A stretch of DNA of 64,000 bases from Pictodentalium vernedei. Its lineage: Eukaryota > Mollusca > Scaphopoda > Dentaliida > Dentaliidae. How positions within the stretch are numbered: position 1 is the stretch's first letter; the number at the start of each line of letters is the position of its first letter. The notes beneath the pieces are model-generated. The model was not told where the DNA came from, searched no databases, and saw nothing but the letters and a program-made list of their open reading frames with translations. The stretch lies in assembly GCA_031216915.1 (NCBI GenBank), contig CM062296.1:63539084-63603083 (forward strand), read 5' to 3'. Below, one piece after another: positions 11,895-22,587 of this stretch. The position numbers were made by a program, and so were the translations under genes.

Positions 11895-12373
11895 TTTAAT
11901 TGAGGTTTAACATGAGCTGGACTTTTGCCCGGTGCATACCCCCACGTGGTGTACTGCCTAGTGTGGGCATACCTATGAATCAGATTCACCCTACAATGTT
12001 GCATACCAAATATCAAAAGATTCCACCTGCTGGATCTGGAGAAGAAGATTTTTTAATGTTTTTCCCATTGCCTCCAGTGTTAAAAAGTGCCGACTCAGCA
12101 CTTTTTCAAAGTCCCAAAACTGGACCCTATGATAAAACCGATGGCAATTTTTTTTTTACCAATCCTTTCTGTTGGTCCTAAGGAAGCTTCACACCAAATA
12201 AAAATTCTCGGTGCCGTGCAGTTTTGGAGATATGGCATTTTAATTTTTTCTATTTTTAGCTCCTGCGGTTCCCACGGGGCAGCAGGAAAAAATTTTTTGG
12301 CATAAATCAAGTACTTATAACCCAATAATACCTCATATTAAATTTGGTTCAAATCGGCCTCTGGGTTCAGAAA
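11895..12373. repeat. Left part of a hairpin-ended repeat split by DIRS-A2
   Basis: Closely matches 34415-34819 in the large satellite element: 'ttgcataccaaatatcaaaa', 'agtgccgactcagcactttt' and 'ctcctgcggttcccacgggg' all occur in both. The match breaks exactly where DIRS-A2 begins and resumes at 19536. Short plus-strand open frames here are repeat sequence, not genes. Confidence 0.8.
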
Positions 12374-12413
12374 GTTAAAAAATTTATAGTAATTTATATA
12401 TTTTTTATACTTA

Positions 12414-12602
12414 ACAATGACCCAGACATAGCTGGTGCTAACTCTTAAAAATCTAGGGCCAAACACAAATTTTCCCCCTAATCCCCAAAATTTGCATCTA
12501 AAACCAAAAGAAATCATGTCCTAAAGGACCTCCATACTTTGCCCCTACTGCGCATGCACAGTGTCAAGGACGTTCCAAAATTGGCGCCAATCATCATTCT
12601 TA
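12414..12602. repeat. DIRS-A2 left inverted terminal repeat
   Basis: About 190 bp that is the near-exact complement of 19338-19522. Blocks such as 'tttgcccctactgcgcatgc' and 'aattggcgccaatcatcatt' are found inverted at the other end. Outside it, bases 12374-12413 differ from the other end and are represented only in the internal complementary region. Confidence 0.9.
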
Positions 12603-12677
12603 CTGGCAGTGCCTGGTCAGCACTATGTACGCAGCGGGTAGGTATGAGTTCCCAACTCCTGGGAGGGCCATCCCCAT

Positions 12678-12764
12678 CTGGGTCATTGGTAAGTATAAAA
12701 AATATATAAATTACTATAAATTTTTTAACATTTTTATACTGTACCAATGACCCAGACATAGCTG
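12678..12764. repeat. DIRS-A2 internal complementary region
   Basis: Bases 12678-12729 are the complement of the left outer end (12374-12425). Bases 12730-12764 are the complement of the right outer end (19501-19535). The two meet at 12729/12730, which defines the circle junction. In DIRS elements this region is thought to template replication of the ends and circle closure. It sits, as expected, between the recombinase gene and the 3' terminal repeat. Confidence 0.92.
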
Positions 12765-13367
12765 AATAGTAAAAAGGCTGGAGGGCCTAGGACATAGAGG
12801 AAAATCCAATAAGCTCAAGTATATAATATAGAGTGAACCCCTCATGGAGAAAAGGAGTATTAGGCTTTACATGTATCTTTCTTATTTTATGATAAATTAG
12901 AAAGATACAATACCCTTCATAATTGAGCACAATAACATTCATGTTCTCTATTAACATCCAGTATAACCCATTATACTAATTATTTTTAAAGTAAGCCAAT
13001 AAATAAAGTTAGTCCAGAGAATTGAGACTCTTTATATTCTTTAAAAGTGTCCGAGGATTGTACATTAACGCCCGTTTGACAATTGACATATACAAATGCT
13101 TCACACCGAGCTACACTTTAAAAATATGACATGAATGAATGTTTAACATTAATATTACACTTTAAAACCATCCCGGAAACGACTCAGAATTACTGACTCC
13201 GGAGGAGGAATTCCCTTGCTTTTCACTATAAAGCAGGTGACCTAAGGGAACACCCTCCCCCCCCCCTCCCTTCCCCTTCCCCTGGGTCAAATAGCCCAGA
13301 GCGAAGAGGGCAGCAGGACGGAGTCACTGCCGGAACAGAAAGCCTGCATAACTATAGTTGCAACTGT
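12765..13367. other. DIRS-A2 3' untranslated region
   Basis: About 600 bp with no open frame between the internal complementary region and the recombinase stop. It includes a C-rich run at about 13256-13284. Nothing else is recognised. Confidence 0.7.
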
Positions 13368-14470
13368 TTAGTGGACGACATTCTGAGCAACAGATAACGG
13401 ACCTAAACAATGCAGGTCTCCAGAAATGGACTCAATATTTCTGAGATAAAAATTTGTGAATGTGGATGGCTGAGACCAATAAGCAGCCTTCATTAAATCT
13501 GTAATAGCCACACTATTTGCGTAAGCCCAAGATGTAGAAAGAGCTCTTACTTCATGAGCCGAAATCTTAAGCACAGACAGCTGGGAAGAAGATAAATTTT
13601 CATAAGCAGTACGGATAGTTAATTGAATCCATCTAGCAATAGAATGGACCGAAATGTCCTTTCTATTAGGCATCAGAGACAGAAAGAAACGTTTTCGTCC
13701 CTTTCTGATAAACTGAGATCTCTGTTTATAAATGCGTAAAGCTCTAACAGGACAGAGTAAAGGCCTACGCCCGTCTGAAGATGGAAGAGCCTTAATAACA
13801 ATAGGTTCCGGATATTTATTAGGAGCCTGATTCTTAGCTAAAAATCCAACATTAGTAGTGAAGGTGATAGTGTTCCCGACACTACGATAGTGAGAATCGT
13901 CCACCGATAGTGCATGAAGCTCACTGACTCTTCTAGCAGAAGAGAAAGCTAAGAGAAAAGCTGTCTTATAAGACAAGAATTTGAAATCTACTGTCCCAAG
14001 AGGCTCAAATGGCTTTTCCTTTAGTTTAAGAAGAACCCAAGCTAAATTCCACTTAGGAATTAATCTAAGAGTTCTGGGTCTATTTATCGAGAAGTTTCTA
14101 ACTAACTTAGATAAAGAGACATTAGATCCAATTTGTAAACTATCTGGTGTGCATAGGTATCAGATAACATAGACCTATAACCCTTAATAGTAACAGGCTG
14201 CAGTTTGATTTCGTCAAACAAGTATACTAGAAAGTTTGCAATGTCTGGTATGGAGGGATAAAAAATATCAACAGAATGATCCCTACACCAACGACGAAAA
14301 ACCTTCCACTTTAATGGCTGCATAATTTAGCGAAGAGATGGTCCTCCTACAGTTAGAAATCGCGTTCACTGCTCGTCCTGTAAAGTGCTTGCCATGCAAG
14401 AAGGACCGCACAACAGAAAAACGTGAAGGTTGAGACCTTGCGGGTTGTGATGAAGTCAACGCGGTTTCCC
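13368..14470 (-). pseudogene. DIRS-A2 tyrosine recombinase (integrase), frameshifted
   Basis: Would integrate a circular DNA intermediate by strand exchange through a 3'-phosphotyrosine. The C-terminal catalytic part is intact in frame 13976-13368: 'SARRVSELHAL' holds the first Arg, 'SAHEVRALSTSWAY' the His-x-x-Arg, and 'NFYLRN' the nucleophilic Tyr. The N-terminal core-binding part reads in another frame at 14323-14102 ('WKVFRRWCRDHSVDIFYPSI', 'PVTIKGYRSMLS') and extends upstream to about 14470, overlapping the RT frame's end. A frameshift separates the two parts near 14100. Family: phage-integrase type, as in DIRS/Ngaro/PAT elements. Confidence 0.9.
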
Positions 14471-16300
14471 CTGCGAAAGAAGATCCTCCCGTGGAGGAAG
14501 CTTTCCCACAATAGACACCTGAGTAGATTTATCCACGGTCTCTGTGGAGACAGAGATGCTACCAACAGAATCTTGCATTGAGATTGTTTTATCTTTAGCA
14601 ATACTTGCTGAATCAACGGCGCTGGAGGATACGCATATCCTATCATTCCGTCCCATGAGATCGATAGAGCGTCTACTGCAAATACTCTTGGATCCGGGCA
14701 CGGTGACACATACGTCTGCAACTGATTGTTGAGATGTGTCGCAAATAAGTCTATCATTGGCCGTTACCACTGGTAGCAAATCTGATTGAATACTTGTTTG
14801 TTGAGAGTCCACTCCCGACGGCAACAAGCGACCCTTCTGTGAAAGGGAGTCTGCTAGTACATTCAGACGACCCGGTATATGACGGACCGAAAGTAGAACT
14901 TGATGTTCTAGAGCAAACAGAAGGATTCTCTCCGTTAGATTGAATAACGGAACAGAATGAGTGCCTCCCTGGTTCCGTATATACGCCACTACTGTCGTAT
15001 TGTCGGACAGAATTTGGACATGAGCTTTGTGAATAATGTCCATCCAATGACGTAACGCAAGCCAAATTGACATCATTTCCTTGATGTTTATGTGCTTGCT
15101 TAGGAACTGTGGATCAAAGACCCTGGCATCTCGAATCCGTTGGGATCAATGTTGCACCCCAACCTGTTTGACTGGCATCCGTCATAATGGTAAAACTCGG
15201 ATCCGGCAACTGCAGCGGAACTCCCTGAGTTAACCACTGAATGTTTGCCCAAGTCTGAATCTCTTGTTTCACTTGATCTGACAAGAGAACGTCTATGTCG
15301 AGCGAATGAATCTTCACACTCCAATTCTGAGTTAAGAAAATTTGGAGAGGACGAGTGCGTAACCGCCCCATCGGAATGAGATCCGCGGCGGCTCCACACA
15401 GACCTATCAGTCTCATAAACTCCCTCGCTGTGACTTTGTCTGCATGAAGACAATAGCGAGCATAACAACTGACTAATTTTGCTCTGGTTAACGGCAGACG
15501 AACGAGATTGTTGTGCGTCTCGAAGCTCATTCCCAGATGAGTGAATGACTTGGACGGCACCAGATCCAACTTCTCCTCGTTTATAACAAAACTGAGACAT
15601 CGGAGCAATAGAAGCAGATTCTGCACATCGTTCTGAAGCGTTAACTCGTTGCCGTACCTCTGAAGAATGTTGTCCAGGTAGGCCGACGTTACCGCAGACG
15701 AATGAGCTCGGAAATACATCATTACCGAGTTCATTACCCGAGTGAAAGCCCAGGGTGCTAGGTTCAATCCGAAGCACATCGCCCGGAATTGATAGACCAC
15801 TCCTAGGACTGCGAAGCGTAGATACTTTCTGAATGTCGGATGTACCATGACATGAAAGTACGCATCTTTGAGATCTATGCTTGTAGCATAATCGTTCACC
15901 CGAATACTCGCTCTGACCGACCGAATTGTCTCCATATAAAATTTCGGAGCGACGATCAGCTTGTTTATCCAGCTCAAATCTATGACTGAACGGAACGAGC
16001 CGTCTGGTTTCGGAACCAGAAACAGATGGCTGTAGAATCCCGGTGTTTCCTGGTCTTCTACGACCTCTACCGCGTTCTTCATTAAAAGAGACTGCACCTC
16101 CGATAACAGAGCGTCTCTTTTCTGCGGATTTGACGGAAGTTGAGTCCATTTTGGACTTTGAGTTAAAGGAGGCTTTCGTTTGAAGGATATTCTTAGACCT
16201 TCCGAAATCACCCCTCTCACCTAAGGGTTGTCCGTAATCGACGCCCACTCTTCTGAAAAACTCGACAATCTTCCGCCAACCGGAACACGATAGAGGTTGA
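14353..16300 (-). pseudogene. DIRS-A2 reverse transcriptase / RNase H, broken
   Basis: The RT frame runs from about 16220 to 15114, with 'LFLVPKPDGSFRSVIDLSWI', 'ATSIDLKDAYFH' (catalytic Asp), 'FGLNLAPWAFTRVMN' and an active-site box 'YLDNIL', where DIRS-B has YLDDIL: the second Asp is lost. RNase H begins with 'FTIMTDASQTGWGATL'. A frameshift at about 15117 makes a stop, and the frame continues as 'HINIKEMM' (catalytic Glu), 'ILSDNTTVVAYIRNQGGTHS' and 'RHIPGRLNVLADSLS'. The conserved C-terminal extension 'IDLFATHLNN', 'YVSPCPDP', 'AYPPAPLI' runs to 14353 in a third frame. Confidence 0.9.
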
Positions 16301-16305
16301 AGCCA

Positions 16306-18443
16306 TCACCTCCTGGACCTGCGAGGCCTGCGGGAGGAGAAACCACGTCCTCCACGACCCGCACCTCGTCCCGTCGACCTCGGGGCGTCCGACCGATTGT
16401 CCCGGCCCGAAGGACGTCCCGCACGTGAGTCGCTGCCTTGACGGTCTCTTGAATAAGAACAAGAGGACGCACCGGAACCTCTATAGGAACTTTTCTTGGG
16501 CGCATTAGACCCAGAAGTGCCTGTCTTATTCTTATCTGCCGTATCCGACTTTTTGGAAGCAGATTTAAACAACAGAGAATCCAAAGCTTTCTTAGTAATT
16601 TTATTGTAGATTGCAGAAAGCTTGCCGTCGAATAGAAGTTCTCCGGAGACCGAAGCGACTCTGAGAGAGTTCTTCACCTTACTATCCACGCGTGTGGATG
16701 TAGCTGGGGCTGCGTCACGTCTAACCAACTCCAGGTTTGCCATTGAGAGGGTGGAGTTATACGTGGAATAAGCCACTGCCCTTGAAAGAAGTCTTAAAGA
16801 GGATTGTATATCCTGGAATTCTTTCCCTTGAAGATGCAGTGATAATGCCTTTGTAAGGTGGTCTGCGTAAGATAAAGCGTCTAAACTGGCCCTGTTAGAC
16901 GTGATTGTCATGTCCAACACCGCGGTTGGAACGGACATAGACGACGGTAATGACAATTCTAAGTCTTCCGCCTCGTCGTCTAGACGCAGAGGAACTCTCG
17001 GAATACCCTGTCCTGCCGTATCAAATTTATTCCTTGCATTAATGAAAGGCAGGTTAAGAGCATTGGAGGACAAGAAACCAGCTTTGCCTGTTTTAGAAGC
17101 AAGCTTGAATATAGCGTCGTTCAATAATTCAAATGTTCTTGTGACATTATTGGACTGAGACGGAAACTCAGGGACGATGTCTCTGAACCGTTCGAAGAAT
17201 TCAGTGTCCAATGACGCTATCAGTCTCTTGTCCGGTACCGCAACAGTCTGGCCCGACGGAACAACGTGAGGAAGGAAGTGCCGGATGAAATCCATGGCAG
17301 CTTTATGTTGTTCCGAAAGGGATAGCTCCAAGTCATCCGTATCCCTTTCACCATCCGGTCGGACCTCATGATGCTCCCGGTCGTCCGCACCCAATGCTTC
17401 AGCGGAGCGTACCGACCCAGTGCCGTCGGATAATTCCCGATCCGACACCGATTCTGTCGATTGCTGGGATGCTGCGATAATTTGTGCTATCTGAGCAAGC
17501 ACGTCCGTCATCGAGGCCTGCGGAGTAGCGGTCTTTCGCTGCTTAGCCGCGGGAAACTCCGCATCAACTGACTCCCGCATACTCTTCATATGCGAACGTC
17601 CGGAGTCTACCGGCCTCGTGTCCCTGGCTACTGGATGGTGTGACCTAGTCGCCGAAGAATCCCTTATCGGCGAAGCTGGTAAAATATCTGCGGTCACGTA
17701 GCCAAGGTGCGGTCGAGTGCACTGGTGAGAGGATGAGGAAGCCTGAGCAGTCTCCCGGACTGCCTAAACAACGGAGCGTCCCGAGCGACGGACGTGTGCT
17801 CCGCTTGCGACACATTTTGTACCACAACATCAGGTCCCTGATGTTGTTGTACGAGAGAGGGGCCTCCCTCGCTCGTGGCCCGACTGGACCTGGACAAGCT
17901 AGGAACCGGACTAGAAGGCTTCCTCCGATCTCTCCTATCATCCGCCGTCACTGGGTGTGCACCTTGTATGTTTATAGTGCTCGCATCACCCAACATTTCC
18001 TCCTGGACCGCAACGGACGAACCCGGCTGCCGAACCATTCGGTGAATGGACGCTACACCGGGCGAGCTAGCGGACGACAGCGCCGTCGATCCTATTCGGG
18101 ACCTCTTAGGCAACTGTCGTATCTCCATGAGCACTTTTGTCACTAGCTCTGCATTCAATTGTGACGACGGAAGCGCACTCTTGGAAGATAACATGGAAAC
18201 ATCACCTTATTCTTCTTCCTCTGAAATAGAAACTGATAGAGTAGAGTGACCCTGCGGAGAAAGGACCGGCATAGCCCTTTCTCCACTAACAACATACCGT
18301 GACACACGTTTCCAATGTTTGTCATCCCAATATTGACATATTGAACAGGAGTTAGTGCGAGTACACTGACTACAATTAATACAATGATCATGAAAGTCAG
18401 AGGAAGATTTCTTCCTATTACAATTTGAACAATGTCCTTTCAT
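16306..18443 (-). pseudogene. DIRS-A2 Gag-like protein with Cys-rich N-terminus, broken
   Basis: Presumed nucleoprotein. Start chosen at the ATG 18443-18441, which opens a Cys/His-rich segment: 'GHCSNCNRKK', 'FHDHCINCSQC', 'NSCSICQYW', probably zinc-binding. The frame meets a stop at 18207-18209, continues in the same frame to 17694, then needs a frame change into the 463-codon frame 17697-16306. That frame holds 'LDALSYADHLTKAL', 'ANLELVRRDAA' and a basic Gly/Ser/Arg tail ('GGRGFSSRRPRRSRR'). The same layout, including the tail, is seen in DIRS-B. The 17697 start is GTG and is not a real initiation site. Confidence 0.82.
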
Positions 18444-19337
18444 TGTGAAAAGACAACAACAAGTCCTAGTACTCGCACAAACCCCTAAACACAAAGATAC
18501 ATAATAACATGATCCATTAACATTGAAAAAAGCAAATGAAATTCAAAATAATTTTTGAAAAATATTTTTTCAGGGAAGCCCAAGTTTCTGAAAAGTAACG
18601 TTGAGCCCCAATGGATCCCAAGGGTAAGTGTGGTCAAAAATTTTAAAATTATTTTAAATAATTAATGCAACACTTACAGATAATAATAATGTATCTAGTA
18701 ATGAGTAAACTACTCCAAAGGCAAAAAGCCCCCCTCAAAAGAGACTGTTGCCAATGTAAACAAGAAGTGTATAAACACCAGAAAACATGACTCCAGGCAC
18801 TGACAATACTGGCCCGAAATCAGTTATCAAAAATACACACTATCTGATGCAAAACAGAGACTTCCAGAGAAGAATCTGCAGAACATCAGATGGTAGATGC
18901 AGAACACAACGTCTAAACACCCATGGGTGAAAACGTAAACATGGGGAAAATAACAGAATTCATTCTGTAACCAAGCTAATTCTCCCAAGAAATTTTAGTA
19001 GTAATCTTACTCAAAAATATGCCAAAAGCATCGGAGAATAGCAAGGGGGGACTTACAGGATAAGGAGAAAGGAAACACTGAATAAGCAGTGCAACTTCAA
19101 AGCAAGAATGACAACAACAGGCCCATGCCTCGAAAATAGGCAACTTAACATAATTTCATTACAAAATTTTAAGTTACAGCCCTGAATATTTTCTGTCACT
19201 CCTTTTTCCTCTCCTCCTTCTCTATCCTCCTTAGAATCACCATTTCTCCAATATTTATGTGTCTGGCATCATTTAAACTGAGATTTACAAGCACAAAGAT
19301 CAGTGAGATGCTAACTGATGAAGGGCCAAACAAAGAA
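18444..19337. other. DIRS-A2 5' leader
   Basis: Untranslated region between the 5' terminal repeat and Gag, homologous to 2700-3121 plus 4281-4550 in DIRS-A1 and to 10236-10800 in the fragment. No open frame of note. Confidence 0.7.
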
Positions 19338-19522
19338 TGATGATTGGCGCCAATTTCGGAATGTCCTTGACACTGCGCATGCGCAGTAGGGGCAAAGTAT
19401 GGAGGTCCTTTAGGACATGATTTCTTTTGGTTTTAGATGCAAATTTTGGGGATTGGGGGGCAAAATTTGTGTTTGGCCCTAGATTTTTAAGAGTTAGCAC
19501 CAGCTATGTCTGGGTCATTGGT
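19338..19522. repeat. DIRS-A2 right inverted terminal repeat (5' end)
   Basis: Complement of 12414-12602. It also carries the unique outer end to 19535 that reappears in the internal complementary region. Presumed to hold the promoter, but no core promoter motif can be named with confidence. Confidence 0.9.
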
Positions 19523-19535
19523 ACAGTATAAAAAT

Positions 19536-19917
19536 ATAGAAATTTTGGGCGGAGCAAAAATTCTTGCCCCTCTCAGAACAAAGGTAAATATTGCCTGTCA
19601 AACTTCTTTTGAACAAACTTGAGTCTACACCTCAAATGGAAGCTGCATACCAAATATCAAGTCTCTGCTATGGCTGGTTCATGAGAAGAAGATTTTTTTA
19701 AATTTTGTGCATTTTGGCCCCACCCCACTCCACAATATGAGCAGAAATCCAATTTGAAGAAAAACCCAAATGCCCCTATATAACCACTACTTACATGAAA
19801 TTTAATTAAAAGGTGGCAGTGGTTTAGGAGAAAGAGGCTCAAACACCACCTTCACGCAGGACGATGGACGAAGAGTGATAAGAAAAGCTCACCCTGACTT
19901 TCAGTCAGGTGAGCTAA
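19536..19917. repeat. Right part of the hairpin-ended repeat split by DIRS-A2
   Basis: Continues the match to the 34.8-kb repeat ('atagaaattttgggcg') and ends in a terminal hairpin. Its stem is tagctcacctga at the right arm (complement at 19886), with the inner stem 'ccctgactttcagtcagg', followed by 'ctaataa'. The same terminal hairpin closes the repeat at 62603-62632. Confidence 0.75.
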
Positions 19918-20610
19918 TAAAGTGAGAGAATGAGCACATGCTCATCAGTGTTCCTTCCATCTCGAATGGCAGTGATGCAATTCCAAATTCACTTCCCCTG
20001 TGCATAAATTAACAGATTTCAACCTTGACTTTGGCATCTGTGTTACTCTGGAGTTTTTAATATTTTTCAACAAAATAATCATTCCTGTGACATATTTGTT
20101 CGGGAAACAATAAAATTTACTAAAATTATTTAGATTGAAAATATATTGATAAAACACGTCTTGTTATTTTACTTCTAAAAATAGACAAAATTACCGGTGA
20201 CTTTGAAAGTACATGCATTTCATTCTTCAACTTTCCATTTCAATTATTTCATCAAAATGGAAGTGTCAGGCAACTTGAGGCAAGAATACTTTTTGTAAAA
20301 TACGTATATAATAAATCTGATGCAGAGGTAAAAAAAACTATTATCCCAATTTCTTACAGAACATCCCAAACAAAACATTCTGACCGGCAAACGAATTTGG
20401 GCCAAATTGGGGATTTCCCCATTTTGTTTTGATGTTTCGTTCTGATGAAAAAATAAGTGCCAATTAATCATTTAATTAAGGTTAACACCGGTCCATTGTC
20501 ATTTTCGCATGTGCAATTTAGCGAACTTACTTGGGGTAATTATTTATTTACCAGTTGCTTCATTCTGAACTCGATTAAATGAGTTTAAAACAAAAACAAG
20601 GACTTGATTG
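19918..20610. other. AT-rich stretch, nothing identified
   Basis: No open frame, splice pair or repeat partner recognised by eye. Confidence 0.45.
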
Positions 20611-20611
20611 G

Positions 20612-20726
20612 AATGACGTAATCAAAAGCCACGATCGTGGCTCGCCGCACTTTTCAGGAGAGCCACGATCATGGCTTGCCGCACTCAACCAGTTAACAAA
20701 ACCAATAGGCCAGATCAAACACAATA
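20612..20726. repeat. Arm of a foldback repeat
   Basis: Contains two 'agccacgatc.tggct' motifs and 'gcactcaaccagttaa', which appear inverted at about 22990-23070. The stretch 'cagatcaaacacaat' immediately left of the hAT-like insertion is complementary to 'attgtgtttgatctgg' immediately right of it (22464-22479), so the insertion lies in the loop of a palindrome. Confidence 0.6.
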
Positions 20727-20836
20727 CCTCTCGCTAGGGCTACCATGACTATCAGTTTTCAGAGTTGATTAGTCGATTAGTCATTCACATATTACATCCA
20801 CGTTATTCTGACACACACTGATGTAAAAATTCAAAT

Positions 20837-20920
20837 GGTGCCTCATTTATTTATTTATTGGTGTTTAGGGTCACATATTTTTGTAGAACGGTTAATCATG
20901 ACCATAACATGAGTGCCAAC
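20837..20920 (-). repeat. Truncated SINE tail
   Basis: Matches the 3' end of the SINEs at 54676 and 55943: 'atttatttatttattggtgt', 'ggtcacatatttttg', 'ggttaatcatgacc'. The tRNA-like head is absent. Confidence 0.65.
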
Positions 20921-21661
20921 TCAAGACCAGGGGTGAGCGTTAATAAGCCATGTTGCCCATTTTAGAGAGGGTATGATGCACTTCCCAAGCACTGGTGACT
21001 GGGTCCTATTTTACCAGAAAAAAAGAGCATGTTTACCGCAATGAACAGGCACTGCTTCACTTCCCGGGGTTCCCATGGGGAAAATGTTGCCTTAAATTGC
21101 AACACTGTTTTGCAATTTCTGTTAACACGTTAGTCAAACAGAAAGCTTTGAACAACAGGCTAACAGAAACGGTAAACACCACATGAAAACAATTTATTAA
21201 AAAAAAAAATCCCACTTGGGACAGTCAAGTCAAGTTTGTTTAGCAGAGCTGGGTCAACGCTATTTCTGTGTAAAAATGGACAAGATTCTGAAAGTTAATC
21301 ATGTTAATGCTCGTGTTACTTAGTGTGACTACTAGTTAGGAAACTTAGGCTTTGTGTATGTACATGATAGACATTATTCACACTACAGGAACAATTTCTT
21401 ACAACTAAATCTTCAACTTTTAAACATAATATCAGGCCTGGCGTTCTCAGGCGTGCGTTTTTTTTGCGCATCTTAACGTGCGCCAAGAACCATTATCGTC
21501 CGCAAAATTTCGCTCTCCTGGGGGCACAAAGTTAAGTATAACACTTTAATATACAGTGGAATATTTAGCAAGACACAAGTAAATGCAGTTCAGAAATTCT
21601 GACAACACAAGTGAAAATCAAAGCACCATCAGGACTATAAAGTTTTCATTTGGGCCATTTA

Positions 21662-21972
21662 CAGTTAAAACTAGAAGTCCTGTCATGAACGGTACGCTTA
21701 CCTAGGCTTAATTGCGCGTAGAAATTCCGTGCAACTGCCATATCGAATGGCATCCAAGGCACGACAGGTTCTCCAGACTACTCATAGCACACACAGGCAA
21801 TGTTTCTGCCAATGGACCTCCAGGTTACCCGGTCCATTGGCTGAAACATTGCTTCTGCACAGCCCATATGTACAGAATTTGATAATCTTACTATGGTCAT
21901 AACACGTAGATTACCGCGCAGATTGACATGCTATTTGTGCGCATTTCATGTCAGGACTTCTACTTTTAACTG
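21662..21972. mobile_element. Palindrome-core TA-flanked MITE, copy 1
   Basis: 311 bp between TA dinucleotides. Terminal inverted repeats begin 'cagttaaaactagaagtcct'. The core hairpin at 21799-21856 has arms 'gcaatgtttctgccaatgga' and its complement. Close relatives are at 36764-37077 and 48500-48813. No coding capacity. Confidence 0.82.
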
Positions 21973-22587
21973 TAGATCTACTGTCGCTTGATAAAAATTG
22001 CTAGTAATATAGCACACGGTGTTTATTCAAGCCAATCGTATCATCTAAATACTAGGGTTTACCGGGAATTCCTCATTGACGTATTCAACTTTGTGTCACA
22101 TGATGCTGACACTTCAAAGTATGGAAATTGATTCAGTAATTTAGCGACAATAAATTCCACTTCGATATTAAAAATATTGGATTTAAAATGGCAACAATTA
22201 ACATGGATTATCAACAATTTGTTCACAATAGCCTGATCCAGTATGGAGTTTAGGTATGACAACATTCAATTCATGGGATAATATGCAAGGCTAAAGTCAA
22301 AGTTACTGCCTATTTTCGTGATATGAATCAATGAATATGAAGGATAACAGGTACAGAGAAACGTAATGTGACCATTGGTCGACTATGAAAAATAATAGTC
22401 AACTATAGCACATTCTGTCGGTTAGTCGATTAATTGAATAGTCGTGGCAGTCCTACCTCCAGCATTGTGTTTGATCTGGTGTCATCAAATTTTCTGAATC
22501 CAGCTATCCACACCAAGTGACAGTTGTAGTAATCTGTAATTATTGCTTGACATTACCACCCAACAGGAGGCGAGTGATCTATGTATA

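Larger units (their letters stand above)
12374..19535 (-). mobile_element. DIRS-A2: full-length DIRS-like retrotransposon
   Basis: A 7162-bp element read right to left: terminal repeat, leader, Gag-like frame, RT/RNase H, tyrosine recombinase, 3' region with internal complementary region, and opposite terminal repeat. The limits are set by two independent signs. The internal complementary region at 12678-12764 is the complement of the two outer ends joined. The flanks on either side, placed together, align without gap to 34801-34850. No target duplication is present. All three reading frames contain stops or frameshifts, and the RT active site is altered, so it is non-autonomous now. Confidence 0.93.
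20735..22455. mobile_element. hAT-like non-autonomous element
   Basis: Ends: left 'tagggctaccatgact', right 'gtcgtggcagtccta' (complementary with a few changes). Flanked by cctctcgc (20727-20734) and cctccagc (22456-22463), an 8-bp duplication matching at 6 of 8. No transposase frame is readable. It contains a SINE-tail fragment (20837-20920) and a palindromic MITE (21662-21972). The 8-bp duplication size and CAGGGCT-like ends are typical of hAT. Confidence 0.65.

Noticed and set aside
15100-16248. A 382-codon minus-strand frame overlapping the DIRS-A2 RT
   Set aside because: Out-of-frame shadow, Ser-rich and without domains; the RT motifs are in the overlapping frame 16220-15114.
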